Part shown: piece after piece, positions 44,901 to 54,060 of the stretch | How positions within the stretch are numbered: position 1 is the first letter of the stretch | Layout of the letters: every line of letters begins with the position of its first letter | NCBI GenBank assembly: GCA_027459325.1 | Contig: DAIDIO010000004.1 | Coordinates: 1-64,000 of the forward strand | DNA from: Candidatus Saccharimonadota bacterium | Lineage (GTDB): Bacteria > Patescibacteriota > Saccharimonadia > Saccharimonadales > UBA4665 | DNA length: 64,000 bases | Direction of reading: 5' to 3' | Program-made: the position numbers and the translations under genes | The notes under the pieces: generated by a model | Databases searched by the model: none | Told to the model about the DNA's origin: nothing | The model's input: only the letters and a program-made list of their open reading frames with translations

Positions 44901-45347
44901 ATGTTCATCATAATAAGACATATGTCACACATAGACGCTGACATGGAGTCATGTACACTGGCTGAGTATAACTACTATCTCGACGAAAGAGTTCTGGAGA
45001 ACGAGCTGTCCGTTCAAGGTTTATATTTGTTTATGTCTAGGGCGGTGTTCGGCGTAGAGGCCGTCAGATGCCCTGTCAGAATAGAAAGCTATGTAAGTGA
45101 GCGAGCTTTGTTTGTGGTTAAGTTTAGCTTACTTAGTCAAACGCTTAAGCCTGTCTTGTCATTGTCGGGAACAATGGCAGATGGGATGCTGTCAGGGAAT
45201 GGAAAGGCAAATAACCTTATAGAGGCTAGTTATTTTCGTGAGTCAGGGCTAGTTGATTTAGACGATGAAAGCGGTAGTAGTATCCAGGAAAATGTAGGTC
45301 ACACTACACAGATAAAACAACCTGAGCAAGTGCTTATTGCCGCTTAA
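44901..45347 (+). CDS. hypothetical protein
   Basis: A 148-residue soluble protein from the ATG at 44901 (a TTG at 44883 is possible). I do not recognise it. TAGAAT (44890-44895) ends 5 nt before the ATG, so it may be leaderless. No catalytic motif is visible. The 231 bp after it contain no gene I would defend. Confidence 0.45.
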   Translation: MFIIIRHMSHIDADMESCTLAEYNYYLDERVLENELSVQGLYLFMSRAVFGVEAVRCPVRIESYVSERALFVVKFSLLSQTLKPVLSLSGTMADGMLSGNGKANNLIEASYFRESGLVDLDDESGSSIQENVGHTTQIKQPEQVLIAA

Positions 45348-45578
45348 AGGCATTTACAAAAGCTATATTTAGCCAGAGCCAATTATTAGTTAATTCACGG
45401 TCTTGTCTTTGTGTGAGATGCTCGAATTCTTCTTCGTTATTTGACGTAGTACATTCGTACAAACATAGTAACTTACTGTAAACCTTTCCATGAAAGAGAG
45501 TTCCCCATATACGAACGAATAGCGCTATCAAAATACGTAATATTTGTAAAGATGTAACTAATATGGTACAGTATTTTT

Positions 45579-45971
45579 ATGAATGTATTTGCAGACCGCA
45601 AACGTCCGGATATTGAGCTAAATCAAGCAGAAGTTCAATTAGCCATTGCTTATATTGCAGATGAACCCGTAGCCGAAATGCTTAAGAAGAATTTGAGCGG
45701 TAACCTGTCGATTCGAAGATATCAATTAGTTAACTATCGAGAAGAATTTCCTGACTCAACTATCGAAGAATTGGACTCACTGTTGGAGCAGGACATTCCT
45801 TCCCTGTATTCTTATAAAATGCCCTTCAAGTATAAAGCTAGTCTGTTTGGAGCTTTCGCTCTAGCCATTGATCATGGTATTCCTAGGCGGCCAGCTGAAA
45901 TAAGTATGTTTACAACGGATGAAATAATTGCAACAGCCAGCTCAGGCGTATTAGCTCTAAGTGTTCATTAG
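45579..45971 (+). CDS. hypothetical protein
   Basis: A 130-residue acidic, mostly helical protein that I do not recognise. It lies alone between two hypothetical regions. Clean ATG and codon use like its neighbours are the only support. Confidence 0.5.
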   Translation: MNVFADRKRPDIELNQAEVQLAIAYIADEPVAEMLKKNLSGNLSIRRYQLVNYREEFPDSTIEELDSLLEQDIPSLYSYKMPFKYKASLFGAFALAIDHGIPRRPAEISMFTTDEIIATASSGVLALSVH

Positions 45972-46070
45972 AAAATTACCTATCGATTCCTGGCATAACT
46001 CGAGTTAAAGGCAAAAATGGAGCCTGTTTCCTTACATAACTTTTAGAAAGCCATGTTGTAATGTAGTTAA

Positions 46071-46616
46071 ATGGCTACAGCAGAAATAAGACCTTATGAA
46101 CCAGCAGACCGCGAGCAAGTTCGGCAACTGTGCTTTGACACTGGCCTGATGGGCGAGTCAATAGCCAGCCAATGGAGTGATGAAGCTAGTTGGGCAGACA
46201 TGATTACCGGCTATTACTTAGACAAAGAGCCAAACAATACTTTCGTTGCGGCAATTGGCAATAAAGTCGTCGGTTATCTTCTAGGCTGTACAGACACGGC
46301 TAGAATACCTGATCCGGTTAAAGACTACGTTGCTGTAGTCGTTAAAAGGGGTTTGTTTGTCCGGCCTGGTACTGCTGCTATGTCCTGGCGGACAGTTTCA
46401 GATGGTTTGCTTGATAATTTCCGGAAAGATAAGCCTAAAGAATTACATTTTAGCGAGCGTAGGTGGCCGGCAAATTTACAGATAAATATAGCTAAGGACT
46501 TCAGGGGTCAGGGTCTGGGCTCTGAACTAATGAGCAACTGGGTAAGCAAGTTAAGGTTGCTCAATGTTTCGGGTTGTCATTTAGTGACTCTAACGGAGGA
46601 CGGTACTTCTAATTAA
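46071..46616 (+). CDS. GNAT acetyltransferase, C-terminus lost by frameshift
   Basis: A GNAT-fold N-acetyltransferase: IRPYEPADREQVRQLC start, FVAAIGNKVVGYLLG strand, and the acetyl-CoA loop INIAKDFRGQGLGSELM (about residues 141-157). It stops early after LTEDGTSN. The missing end, starting FFEKNGFRKYQ, is encoded immediately downstream in the next frame, so a one-base change within AATTAATTAATT at about 46611-46622 breaks the gene. -10-like TGTAAT (46057-46062) ends 8 nt before the ATG. Confidence 0.8.
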   Translation: MATAEIRPYEPADREQVRQLCFDTGLMGESIASQWSDEASWADMITGYYLDKEPNNTFVAAIGNKVVGYLLGCTDTARIPDPVKDYVAVVVKRGLFVRPGTAAMSWRTVSDGLLDNFRKDKPKELHFSERRWPANLQINIAKDFRGQGLGSELMSNWVSKLRLLNVSGCHLVTLTEDGTSN

Positions 46617-46621
46617 TTAAT

Positions 46622-46732
46622 TTCTTTGAGAAGAATGGCTTTAGAAAGTATCAGGATAAAGTACTGCTGCCTGGCATGCGAACACCAGCCGGCAAGCGAG
46701 TGTATTCTCAAGTTATGGTCCGTGATATATAA
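46622..46732 (+). pseudogene. detached C-terminal end of the GNAT gene
   Basis: The 36 codons from 46622 read FFEKNGFRKYQDKVLLPGM and onward to a TAA at 46732, which is the expected end of the GNAT domain (F-[FY]-E-K-x-G-F). The frame is shifted relative to 46071-46616. It has no start of its own. Confidence 0.75.
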
Positions 46733-46747
46733 TCTAAAGCAATTCAT

Positions 46748-47446
46748 ATGCCTAAACACGTTATTCTTGCGCCACATTTTGATGACGCCACCATAGATTG
46801 CTGGTATGTAATTCGACATCAGCCTGACGCCGTAGTCATGACTGTTTGTGCGAAGATTCCCGATGTCGGTGTTAAAACCTTATGGGATACAGTTTGCGGT
46901 ATCAGAGATAGTAACCGTCTTGTTAAAACCAGGATAAAAGAAAATGCAGAGGCTTTGGCTATCAGTGGACAAATTCATCCGGAAGTTCATTTAGATTATT
47001 TTGACAGCCAATACGATAATAGCCCGGTGGATATTGATCAAATGTGTAAAGACATACTAGCTAACTCGCCTAAAGATGCCATTTTTCTAGCACCCTTAGC
47101 AATCAGTAAAATCTTTCAGCATAAGAACCATAAAGACATTCTTAAGGCTGGTATTAAGCTGCATAGAGATGGTTATAAGGTTCAGTTTTATCCGGATAGT
47201 CCATATATAACACTACCCCGGCAGCCTAATCCTCGAATCCTAAATAATCTTAAAGTTCGGGCCGAGGAAAAACTCGGGATTAAATTTGATATGACCATCA
47301 ATAATCTGACTGATTCAGACGTTGCGACTAAAAAGGCCGCCCTTAAGGCTTATAAAACTCAATATAACCCAACTAATATAAACTCATTTGGTGGGTTAAC
47401 AAGAGTTAATAAACGAAAATACGAACTACTGTTTACGCCTAGCTGA
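46748..47446 (+). CDS. PIG-L family deacetylase
   Basis: A 232-residue LmbE/PIG-L zinc deacetylase: HFDDATIDCW (residues 10-19) is the HPDD-like metal motif, TRIKENAEALAI is the R-x-x-E helix and KNHKDILKAG supplies the third zinc His. The family removes acetyl from GlcNAc-type substrates or acts on mycothiol-type thiols. A TATAAT is placed 14 nt before the ATG, inside the GNAT tail. Confidence 0.8.
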   Translation: MPKHVILAPHFDDATIDCWYVIRHQPDAVVMTVCAKIPDVGVKTLWDTVCGIRDSNRLVKTRIKENAEALAISGQIHPEVHLDYFDSQYDNSPVDIDQMCKDILANSPKDAIFLAPLAISKIFQHKNHKDILKAGIKLHRDGYKVQFYPDSPYITLPRQPNPRILNNLKVRAEEKLGIKFDMTINNLTDSDVATKKAALKAYKTQYNPTNINSFGGLTRVNKRKYELLFTPS

Positions 47447-48023
47447 AACGTTTTTTTAGCCAGGTAGGTATCGCCAGTAAGCTTACTACCGCTACGATAG
47501 TCAGGGTTATTCCGGCTGGAGTTGGTTCCCAGAACCCAGTTACCATGGCTCCGCCCTGGATAGTAGAAACGATAGCCGCGGCTGCCGACAGAAGAATACC
47601 TAACTTAAGGTTTTCCTCGCGGCGGCGTTCTGGCTGCTGCATTTGCTTAAGGATTATAGTTATTGGTGTTCCTACTAGTAGTGTAATAGAAAAGTCACTC
47701 GCTAGGCTGGTTTTCAAACTTAGCACTCTACGGAAGCCGGCTTTGGCAATTAACTTCTTTGTTCCTTCAATCAGTGATGTAGCCCGCTTTTTAGCAAGTA
47801 AATCGGCGGTCGCTACAGCTCCCAGCATGTCTAGAATTAGAGTAGCACCGCCAAATACCAGGGCGCTAGCTAGAACGCTATTGGTTACCGCTATGGTGGT
47901 AAACAGGCTGCCAAAGCGTATGGGTTCGCTAATGAGCGGGTTAAGATCAATAATTACAACCGCTGCTTCAATGGTGCTGAAGCTGTGTTTAAGCCACTTT
48001 CTAGATTGTTGTTGCAAAGTCAT
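47439..48023 (-). CDS. hypothetical polytopic membrane protein
   Basis: A 194-residue protein with about four hydrophobic segments and a basic central loop (TADLLAKKRATSLIEGTKKLIAKAG). Not recognised. It follows the GT2 gene by one base, so both are cotranslated; a role in surface glycan export or assembly is only a guess. Overlaps the PIG-L end by 8 bp (convergent). Confidence 0.55.
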   Translation of the reverse strand: MTLQQQSRKWLKHSFSTIEAAVVIIDLNPLISEPIRFGSLFTTIAVTNSVLASALVFGGATLILDMLGAVATADLLAKKRATSLIEGTKKLIAKAGFRRVLSLKTSLASDFSITLLVGTPITIILKQMQQPERRREENLKLGILLSAAAAIVSTIQGGAMVTGFWEPTPAGITLTIVAVVSLLAIPTWLKKRFS

Positions 48024-48024
48024 T

Positions 48025-48786
48025 TTAGATATAGTACTTTTCCGACTTGTTCTCTTCGCGGAAGGCTGGAGCTTGTCCGAAGAATCGTCTCTTAAATAAT
48101 CGGTTTAAATTGTATTCAATTATTGAATAAGCTAGCAAGGTTATAAATATATTATATAATAAACCGCGCTCAAGACGTCGGGCTGAGGTTTTAACCACTA
48201 GGTGTGACTTAAATACTACTTTGCCCTTCTTACGAAATCTTTTTAGTTGATCCATTTCGTCGCCGTACTGGGTCATTGTCGTGTTATACCCTTCCCAGGC
48301 GGACTTTTTAAAGGATAGATTAGCAGCTGGTGAATATAGGACTATGCCGGTAAGTTTGTAAATTAGGTCAAGCAGATTAAATAAGGAGTCGGCATAACTA
48401 CTCCAGATAGGTCCACCATCATAGGAAAATGGTCCGGTTACTGCCACGATATCATCACTTTGCGCGAAGGCTTCATCGATGCGTTTCAGCCAGTCTTTAT
48501 CAAAGGTTGAATCGGCGTCTGTTGAAACTATTATTTCTCCCCTTGCGGCATCAGTACCTTTTTGTCTGGCGTAACAAACTCCGGCGTTTTTCTCTTTGAC
48601 AACTTTTACCCCCAAAGATTTAGCTATCTCGGCTGTTTTGTCAGTTGAGTTATTATCTACAACTATGATTTCGTAAGGTCCAGTGTAGGTTTGAGACTTT
48701 AGGGATTTAATAGCTGACGCTACATAAGCGCTTTCGTTGTAACAGGGAACTACTATACTGAAACGGAGTTTGGTATTTTGAGGCAT
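48025..48786 (-). CDS. family 2 glycosyltransferase
   Basis: A 253-residue GT2 enzyme: FSIVVPCYNESAYVASAIKSL start, IIVVDNNSTDKT strand and the DxD motif STDADSTFD (about residues 94-102). A hydrophobic C-terminal segment suggests membrane attachment. Similar in layout to the GT2 at 14039. Confidence 0.88.
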   Translation of the reverse strand: MPQNTKLRFSIVVPCYNESAYVASAIKSLKSQTYTGPYEIIVVDNNSTDKTAEIAKSLGVKVVKEKNAGVCYARQKGTDAARGEIIVSTDADSTFDKDWLKRIDEAFAQSDDIVAVTGPFSYDGGPIWSSYADSLFNLLDLIYKLTGIVLYSPAANLSFKKSAWEGYNTTMTQYGDEMDQLKRFRKKGKVVFKSHLVVKTSARRLERGLLYNIFITLLAYSIIEYNLNRLFKRRFFGQAPAFREENKSEKYYI

Positions 48787-48941
48787 TGCTCTTACTTATT
48801 CAAATATAACTAGTACCAGTATAACCCAAAATGACACAAATCGGGAGCTGTGCTTATCTAAGTGGGATTTATAAGGAACATCCGTTGTTTTAAACAATAC
48901 TGTTAACGTTTTATGCTGGCAGGTGTATATTTATTTTATAA

Positions 48942-49778
48942 ATGACAAAACGGGAATTAAACACACAAACTGACAGACTAATAGATGTAGCCTTTAAAGG
49001 TCCCGGAGGAGCTGTAGAAAAGCTTCCGGTTCTTAGGGCAATAGCCAGCCAGTTAGAGCCTCAAGCCAATGAATACCTTGAAGAATTTAACGAATTTACT
49101 CCCAGCGGACTTAGAACTAGCGGCTTTTTGGCCTGCCTGCCTAGTATTGAGATGATTGCTTCATCACGCACTCATAGTGTTCAGACTGCTCAGGAAGTAA
49201 GCAATAACTTCCGGACGTTGAGTGCTAGAGTACTTGCGACTACCTTGCAGGCTCAATGCCAATCAGAAGGAGTAAGCAAAGCCGTGACGGGTATAATTTC
49301 CGAGATTGGCGTTAATGGTGTTCTCTGGTGGAGTATTGCGAGTGGGCGGCGGTTGCCGACTTCTTATGCCCTACCTTCCACATTTAATCAGGATCAAGGG
49401 GTCAAAGTTGAAGGCTATAATATTGGAACAGATGTCTTTTTTCACTATGCCCAGAGAAGAAAACCTCAGAAAATACAGGTAAAAACTGCTATCAGTAAGG
49501 GTGAAATTGCTATGCGAAACAAATACTATCCCGATATTGCCGTGGTTGTGCTATCTGATATAAAAACATCTAATGGAAGCCGCTTTAAGCCTAACAAAAT
49601 ACTTGAGTCGATTACCGACGCTGACGATAGGCTATTAGAGTTAGCGAATGACTATATAGATAAAACTATTGCGCAGTCTAGGGAAAAATTACGGCTTCAT
49701 ATAAGCCACAAAAGACGACAATTGTTACGGCAGCAGTTGGGTTCAATAGACGCTGCTAATAGTTATAGTAGAGCGTAG
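48942..49778 (+). CDS. hypothetical protein with possible PD-(D/E)XK-like core
   Basis: A 278-residue protein that I do not recognise as a whole. Residues about 155-185 read GYNIGTDVFFHYAQRRKPQKIQVKTAIS. The Asp followed about 17 residues later by Q-V-K on a strand is the pattern of a D...(E/Q)xK nuclease active site (inference only). The rest is helical. It is followed 61 bp later by a kinase-like gene in the same direction. Confidence 0.45.
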   Translation: MTKRELNTQTDRLIDVAFKGPGGAVEKLPVLRAIASQLEPQANEYLEEFNEFTPSGLRTSGFLACLPSIEMIASSRTHSVQTAQEVSNNFRTLSARVLATTLQAQCQSEGVSKAVTGIISEIGVNGVLWWSIASGRRLPTSYALPSTFNQDQGVKVEGYNIGTDVFFHYAQRRKPQKIQVKTAISKGEIAMRNKYYPDIAVVVLSDIKTSNGSRFKPNKILESITDADDRLLELANDYIDKTIAQSREKLRLHISHKRRQLLRQQLGSIDAANSYSRA

Positions 49779-49839
49779 CTTTTTGTTAGCAACCGAACAA
49801 TATTGCTAAAAAGGAAAGCAGATTATATAATACTTGCTT

Positions 49840-50499
49840 ATGCCAGAAAACTTATTAGCAGTTGGCTATCAGTATGAGGTAATTAATCTTGGCAATCAGG
49901 TGTCTAAGAGGCTACTTACGCCTGATGAGTCGTTTGCACGATTCAGTACCCATGGGCGCCAGCTTTTACCGATGAGGAAAATTGCTATTAATGCGGTCGA
50001 GAACGGCCTACATAGCGCAATAGGCGTCGCTGCTTTAATTAATGAATATCCTGAGCTAAGTCCAACTTTTGCCAACCCGCAATTTAAAAGCAATGGTTGC
50101 TATATACAGGATAAGGTAACGGTTTTTGGAGAGGCCCTCAGAAACCGTTCCACTAAAGAAAATAAAGGCTTAATTGATAAATACGTTGAGCTGTCCTTAC
50201 TTCATGTTAGTTATGGAATGATGGACAAAGTTTGTTTACTTACGGAGAACTGCGGTATAGATAAGAACGGTAAGGTAGTGTTAATTGATTTTGGTGAAGT
50301 TACTTTCGATAGACAAGAAGCAATCCGATTAGCTCGAACTAGGCGCTGGACCAGATCCCAGGCGTTCTTCTACCCTTTTTCAAAACCGAGAAATTTTGCA
50401 CTGCCAATTGAGCTTAAACCTTATTATGCTATACGGATGCTAAGTCAATTTGGGCCAAAAGCAATAGAGCAAACATGGCAGCAATCACTACATTCCTAG
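49840..50499 (+). CDS. protein-kinase-like fold protein
   Basis: A protein of about 219 residues. The segment NCGIDKNGKVVLIDFGEVTFD (about residues 137-157) is the metal-binding DFG region of protein-kinase-like phosphotransferases, with the upstream Asn as the second metal ligand. The N-lobe is short and a glycine loop is not clear, so it is either a small atypical kinase (YrbL or RIO-like) or inactive. TATAAT (49826-49831) ends 8 nt before the ATG. Confidence 0.5.
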   Translation: MPENLLAVGYQYEVINLGNQVSKRLLTPDESFARFSTHGRQLLPMRKIAINAVENGLHSAIGVAALINEYPELSPTFANPQFKSNGCYIQDKVTVFGEALRNRSTKENKGLIDKYVELSLLHVSYGMMDKVCLLTENCGIDKNGKVVLIDFGEVTFDRQEAIRLARTRRWTRSQAFFYPFSKPRNFALPIELKPYYAIRMLSQFGPKAIEQTWQQSLHS

Positions 50500-50542
50500 C
50501 CGTTTTACGGCTAAACCCTTAAGCTTATTTATATCTGAAGAC

Positions 50543-50570
50543 TTGACATATTTTTAACCTTTGGTATTCT
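50543..50570 (+). promoter_or_regulatory. promoter TTGACA-N16-TATTCT of the Rpf-like gene
   Basis: A -35 of perfect consensus with a near-consensus -10 gives a leader of about 110 nt (50578-50689), which is long compared with the leaderless genes around it. The leader contains a 7-bp inverted repeat (TGTACTT 50613-50619, AAGTACA 50655-50661) and ends in a purine-rich Shine-Dalgarno region. No known riboswitch consensus could be recognised. Confidence 0.55.
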
Positions 50571-50689
50571 AAAACCTTGTGTCCGCAACTAGGGGTGGGC
50601 ATTATCCTGGATTGTACTTCCGAAACAGAAATTCAAAAAACATCAAGTAATTGTAAGTACATTGAAAGGGAGGAAAGTAAGGAGAGTTA

Positions 50690-51451
50690 ATGCATTTAAA
50701 AGCGTTAACGGCAACGTTAGGTGTTGCTGTATTCGCGAGCGGTTTTATTAGTACCGCTTCAGCAAAAGCACTAAGTCAAACTACAACAACTAATTCAAAA
50801 TCAGCAGTAGCAATATCGTCACAGACTAGTGAGCCGACCGAGAGTAATCCGCCGGCTGTGAGTTCTGTAACCGTGGCTTCAGGAGATACTTTGTCATCGA
50901 TTGCTACGCAATATAATACAACCTACGTCAGGTTATTTGATGATAATTCTCAGATTCAAAACCCTGACTTAATATTTGTAGGTGAGCTGATAAGCATACC
51001 TTCAGCAACGCAACAGTTGCCTGATAGGTATGGTCAATTTCAATCAGCTTTGGCTGCTTCTCAAGCTAGCCAAGTAGGCACGGACAGTCAGCCCGACCAA
51101 GATGATAGCCAGGCTGCGCCAGCACCAGTAGCTACGCCGGCGGTAGTGGTAAGCACACCCGCACCAGTGGTAGCGCCAGCGCCAGTCGCCAGTACGCCAA
51201 CTGCTCAGGCTTCGGATACTAGTATCTGGACTCAGATAGCCCAGTGTGAATCGGGTGGTAACTGGTCAATCGATAGCGGTAACGGCTTCTACGGAGGCTT
51301 GCAGTTTACTCTATCGAGCTGGGAAGCTGTAGGCGGTAGTGGGATGCCGAATCAAGCCAGCGAAGCCGAACAAATTGCTTTAGCTGAAAAGCTACAAGCA
51401 ATTCAGGGCTGGGGTGCGTGGCCGGTCTGTTCAGCTAAACTTGGTCTTTAA
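50690..51451 (+). CDS. secreted LysM and Rpf (resuscitation-promoting factor) transglycosylase-like protein
   Basis: A 253-residue secreted protein: signal peptide (residues 1-25, ending ASA), a LysM motif (VASGDTLSSIATQYNTTYV, about residues 62-80), an Ala/Pro-rich linker (about 120-175) and a C-terminal Rpf domain. The Rpf signatures are IAQCESGGNW (catalytic Glu185 region), GNGFYGGLQFTLSSWEAVGG and WGAWPVC. Rpf proteins cleave peptidoglycan glycan strands and are typical of Actinobacteria. Its long leader suggests regulated expression. Confidence 0.88.
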   Translation: MHLKALTATLGVAVFASGFISTASAKALSQTTTTNSKSAVAISSQTSEPTESNPPAVSSVTVASGDTLSSIATQYNTTYVRLFDDNSQIQNPDLIFVGELISIPSATQQLPDRYGQFQSALAASQASQVGTDSQPDQDDSQAAPAPVATPAVVVSTPAPVVAPAPVASTPTAQASDTSIWTQIAQCESGGNWSIDSGNGFYGGLQFTLSSWEAVGGSGMPNQASEAEQIALAEKLQAIQGWGAWPVCSAKLGL

Positions 51452-51473
51452 GGTCTAAATCGTTTAGAAATAT

Positions 51474-51512
51474 GCCCTCGTTCTTAACTTCCCTAGTTAA
51501 CAGGACGGGGGC
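51474..51512 (+). terminator. hairpin terminator after the Rpf-like gene
   Basis: GCCCTCGT (51474-51481) pairs with ACGGGGGC (51505-51512), extended inward by further pairs around a small bulge. The T tract after it is short, so termination may be partial. Confidence 0.6.
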
Positions 51513-51580
51513 TGTTTATTACCTACTATATATGTCAAGAAAAAACTTCTGTTATAATAAGTCTCACGTTATTTAAAAAT

Positions 51581-52744
51581 ATGCAAAATTCACGCCGTCA
51601 GAACACCTCACCAGCTAGTAACAGACCGCCTATTAAACCCGGCAATTCTAATGCGCAGTTTCCTGGTGTAGGAATGACTCTTTCGACGTATGGACAAACA
51701 AGGCGCACGACCGGAATTCGGACTATGAACGCAGACAGCTTGACTCCTAAAAACAGGCGCATAACTTTAAAGAGAATATTCCTAAGCTTGCTGGCTATTG
51801 TTATAATTGGCGTCGGTTACCTGGGCGGTAAATCCTTATATGAGCTACATAAGGCTTTTGGCGGGAGCATATTCGGGCTGTTTGAAACCCAGAAACTCAA
51901 TGGCGAATCGACCGGTCACGTCAATATTTTGCTCGCCGGTATGGCCGGTCAAAATAGTGGTCAATCGGGTGGCCCGGAGCTGACCGACTCCATAATGGTT
52001 GTTAGTCTTAATGTTAAAAAAAATACCGGCTGGATGCTTAGCATCCCAAGAGATCTACTCACGCATATAAAGGGGCATGGTTATCAGAAAATTAATGCTG
52101 TTTACGAATATCAAGGGGTCAAAGGACTGGAGTCGCAAGTTGGCCATGATTTGGGTATCCCCATAAATTATTACGCGGTAATAGATTATAACGCTTTTAA
52201 AGAAGCGGTTGATGCGGTAGGAGGAATACGAATTGATTTACAAAGTTCCGACCCACGGGGCGTCTATGACGCATATACTCAATTAAAACTACCAAATGGT
52301 TGGGTGACTTTAAATGGCAACGAAGCACTTGACCTAGCCAGGGCAAGAGGTGACAATGTCGCTGGCGATGTAAGTTACGGTGTTTATAGTGATTTTGACC
52401 GCCAGCTTCATCAGCGGCAGATGCTTGAGGCGCTTAAGACTAAAGTCACTACGGCCGGAGTATTTGCTAATCCAATAAAACTAGCCAGTTTATTTAGTGC
52501 GCTAGGTAATAATGTTAAAACCGACTTTAACTTAAGTAATGTTAGGCGACTTTATGATCTGTCTAAGAAAATTCCAAATAACAAGATTAAATCAATCAGT
52601 CTAAATAATGTAAATGGCCAGAACTTGGTTCCACCTTACGCTTATTATTATTTCGGTGGCCAGTACGTAGGAGCGGTGTTAGTACCGGCTGCCGGTTATG
52701 GCGATTTTAGCCAAATTCAGGCGTTTGTTGCACAGCAGAATTAA
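51581..52744 (+). CDS. LytR-CpsA-Psr (LCP) family protein
   Basis: A 387-residue membrane-anchored LCP protein that attaches glycopolymers to peptidoglycan. A disordered basic N-terminus (1-60) precedes one helix (about 64-86). The LCP domain shows ILLAGM, LTDSIMVVSLN, WMLSIPRDLL (phosphate-binding Arg), INAVYEYQG and LDLARAR. The -10 TATAAT lies about 24 nt upstream. Confidence 0.93.
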   Translation: MQNSRRQNTSPASNRPPIKPGNSNAQFPGVGMTLSTYGQTRRTTGIRTMNADSLTPKNRRITLKRIFLSLLAIVIIGVGYLGGKSLYELHKAFGGSIFGLFETQKLNGESTGHVNILLAGMAGQNSGQSGGPELTDSIMVVSLNVKKNTGWMLSIPRDLLTHIKGHGYQKINAVYEYQGVKGLESQVGHDLGIPINYYAVIDYNAFKEAVDAVGGIRIDLQSSDPRGVYDAYTQLKLPNGWVTLNGNEALDLARARGDNVAGDVSYGVYSDFDRQLHQRQMLEALKTKVTTAGVFANPIKLASLFSALGNNVKTDFNLSNVRRLYDLSKKIPNNKIKSISLNNVNGQNLVPPYAYYYFGGQYVGAVLVPAAGYGDFSQIQAFVAQQN

Positions 52745-52842
52745 AAATAACCACTGTGTAAGATTTCATACCATAGTTGCTGCAATTACCAGCATATTTT
52801 ATTTAAATGCAGTATAATAGAGATATATAAGATAAGGTAACA

Positions 52843-53541
52843 ATGACTGACAGAGTAGCTACTAATTACTTAAAGACCTTCTTAAATAGACAGCCTGTGA
52901 GAAAATTTAAGAAGGGAGAAATTATTATATTCCAGGGTGAGGCTCCTCAGCACGCCTTTGCCGTAAAATCGGGAACCGTCAAAGCCTATAATCTCAGCGT
53001 TAGCGGTGATGAAAAACCGGTTGCCTTTTACCCAGAGACACATGTTTTCCCGGCCAGTTGGATTTATGGTAAGGTGCCGAGCGCTATTTATTATTACGAA
53101 GCCTTTACGCCCGAAGTCGAAGTCCATATGCTGGACAGAAATGCTTATGTAAGCTTTATTAAAAAGAGTCCCGAATTGCTTTATCAGGAAATGGAGCGGC
53201 TGCTAGCCGACCAGTTAGGCGGTTCAATGCGACTCAATGCCCTGCAGCATTCCAGAGCCAGCGATAAGCTAATTTACACGTTACACTATCTCGCCCTTAC
53301 CCACGGTCATCAAGTTGATGCCCATACTATAGAAATAACCCTTGATCTTACTCACCAGGATTTTGCTAATCTAACCGGTCTTACAAGAGAAACCGCTGCT
53401 ACTGAGCTAAATAAGTTAAAACGTTCAGGAATTATATATTACGGCAAACATATACCATATAAGCTTGACCTTCAGAAATTGCTTCAGACAGTTAACGATC
53501 AGTTTATAGCCGATTTAGACCCGGCTACGCTGGCGTCTTAA
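52843..53541 (+). CDS. Crp/Fnr family transcriptional regulator
   Basis: A 232-residue regulator: cyclic-nucleotide-type beta-roll (about residues 15-115: FKKGEIIIFQGEAPQHAFAVKSG) and a C-terminal winged helix (LTHQDFANLTGLTRETAATELNKLKRSGII). No cysteine cluster of the FNR type is visible. A near-consensus CRP-type operator lies at 28025-28040. It overlaps the convergent response regulator gene by 17 bp. Confidence 0.9.
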   Translation: MTDRVATNYLKTFLNRQPVRKFKKGEIIIFQGEAPQHAFAVKSGTVKAYNLSVSGDEKPVAFYPETHVFPASWIYGKVPSAIYYYEAFTPEVEVHMLDRNAYVSFIKKSPELLYQEMERLLADQLGGSMRLNALQHSRASDKLIYTLHYLALTHGHQVDAHTIEITLDLTHQDFANLTGLTRETAATELNKLKRSGIIYYGKHIPYKLDLQKLLQTVNDQFIADLDPATLAS

Positions 53542-53932
53542 CCCTTTTAGCTTTAGGGGAGCCATTGCCGCTCTTAAGAGTCTCGGTTACGACACGGGCA
53601 AGATTGTGAGGCGCTGTCCAGCTTTTGATAATGCAACGACTGGCACCTAGTTTATAGGCTTCAGATATTTCCGGCGAGTTTTCCATATTAGTAAAAATCA
53701 GGACTTTGACGTTTTTTCGGTCAGCGGTTGACCATGACTGGAGAAACTCAAGACCACCCATAATCGGCATTAACAAGTCAAGCAGAATCAGATCAGGTTC
53801 AAATTCGTCGACTTTTGCTAAGGCTTCTTTTCCATCGAAAGCAGTAATCACTTCATGCCCTTCATGCCGAAGGATTATACAATAAGCTTTATTTAAATCA
53901 CGGTCATCTTCTACGACTAAAATTTTGGCCAC
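53525..53932 (-). CDS. single-domain response regulator (CheY-like)
   Basis: A 135-residue receiver with acidic residues Glu8-Asp9-Asp10, phospho-Asp52 (LILLDLLMP), Thr in IFTNM and Lys in IIKSW. No output domain. It lies downstream of the PAS kinase gene on the same strand and may be its partner. Confidence 0.9.
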   Translation of the reverse strand: MAKILVVEDDRDLNKAYCIILRHEGHEVITAFDGKEALAKVDEFEPDLILLDLLMPIMGGLEFLQSWSTADRKNVKVLIFTNMENSPEISEAYKLGASRCIIKSWTAPHNLARVVTETLKSGNGSPKAKRVKTPA

Positions 53933-54060
53933 TGGCTATCTCCTTAAATTATAAACAAAACACTAATAGGAAAATATTCTTAAAGTTTTTTGATGTAACT
54001 ATTTATATCATAGAACTCTGGAGCGTAGTTGTCTAATATCTTACTGTTCATATAGATTAT

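Noticed and set aside
45334-45531. 65-residue reading frame on the minus strand
   Set aside because: TTG start, no ribosome-binding site, odd composition and overlap with the neighbouring gene; not convincing.
50571-50689. c-di-AMP (ydaO) riboswitch in the Rpf leader
   Set aside because: Rpf genes often have one in Actinobacteria, but I could not find its conserved sequence blocks here.
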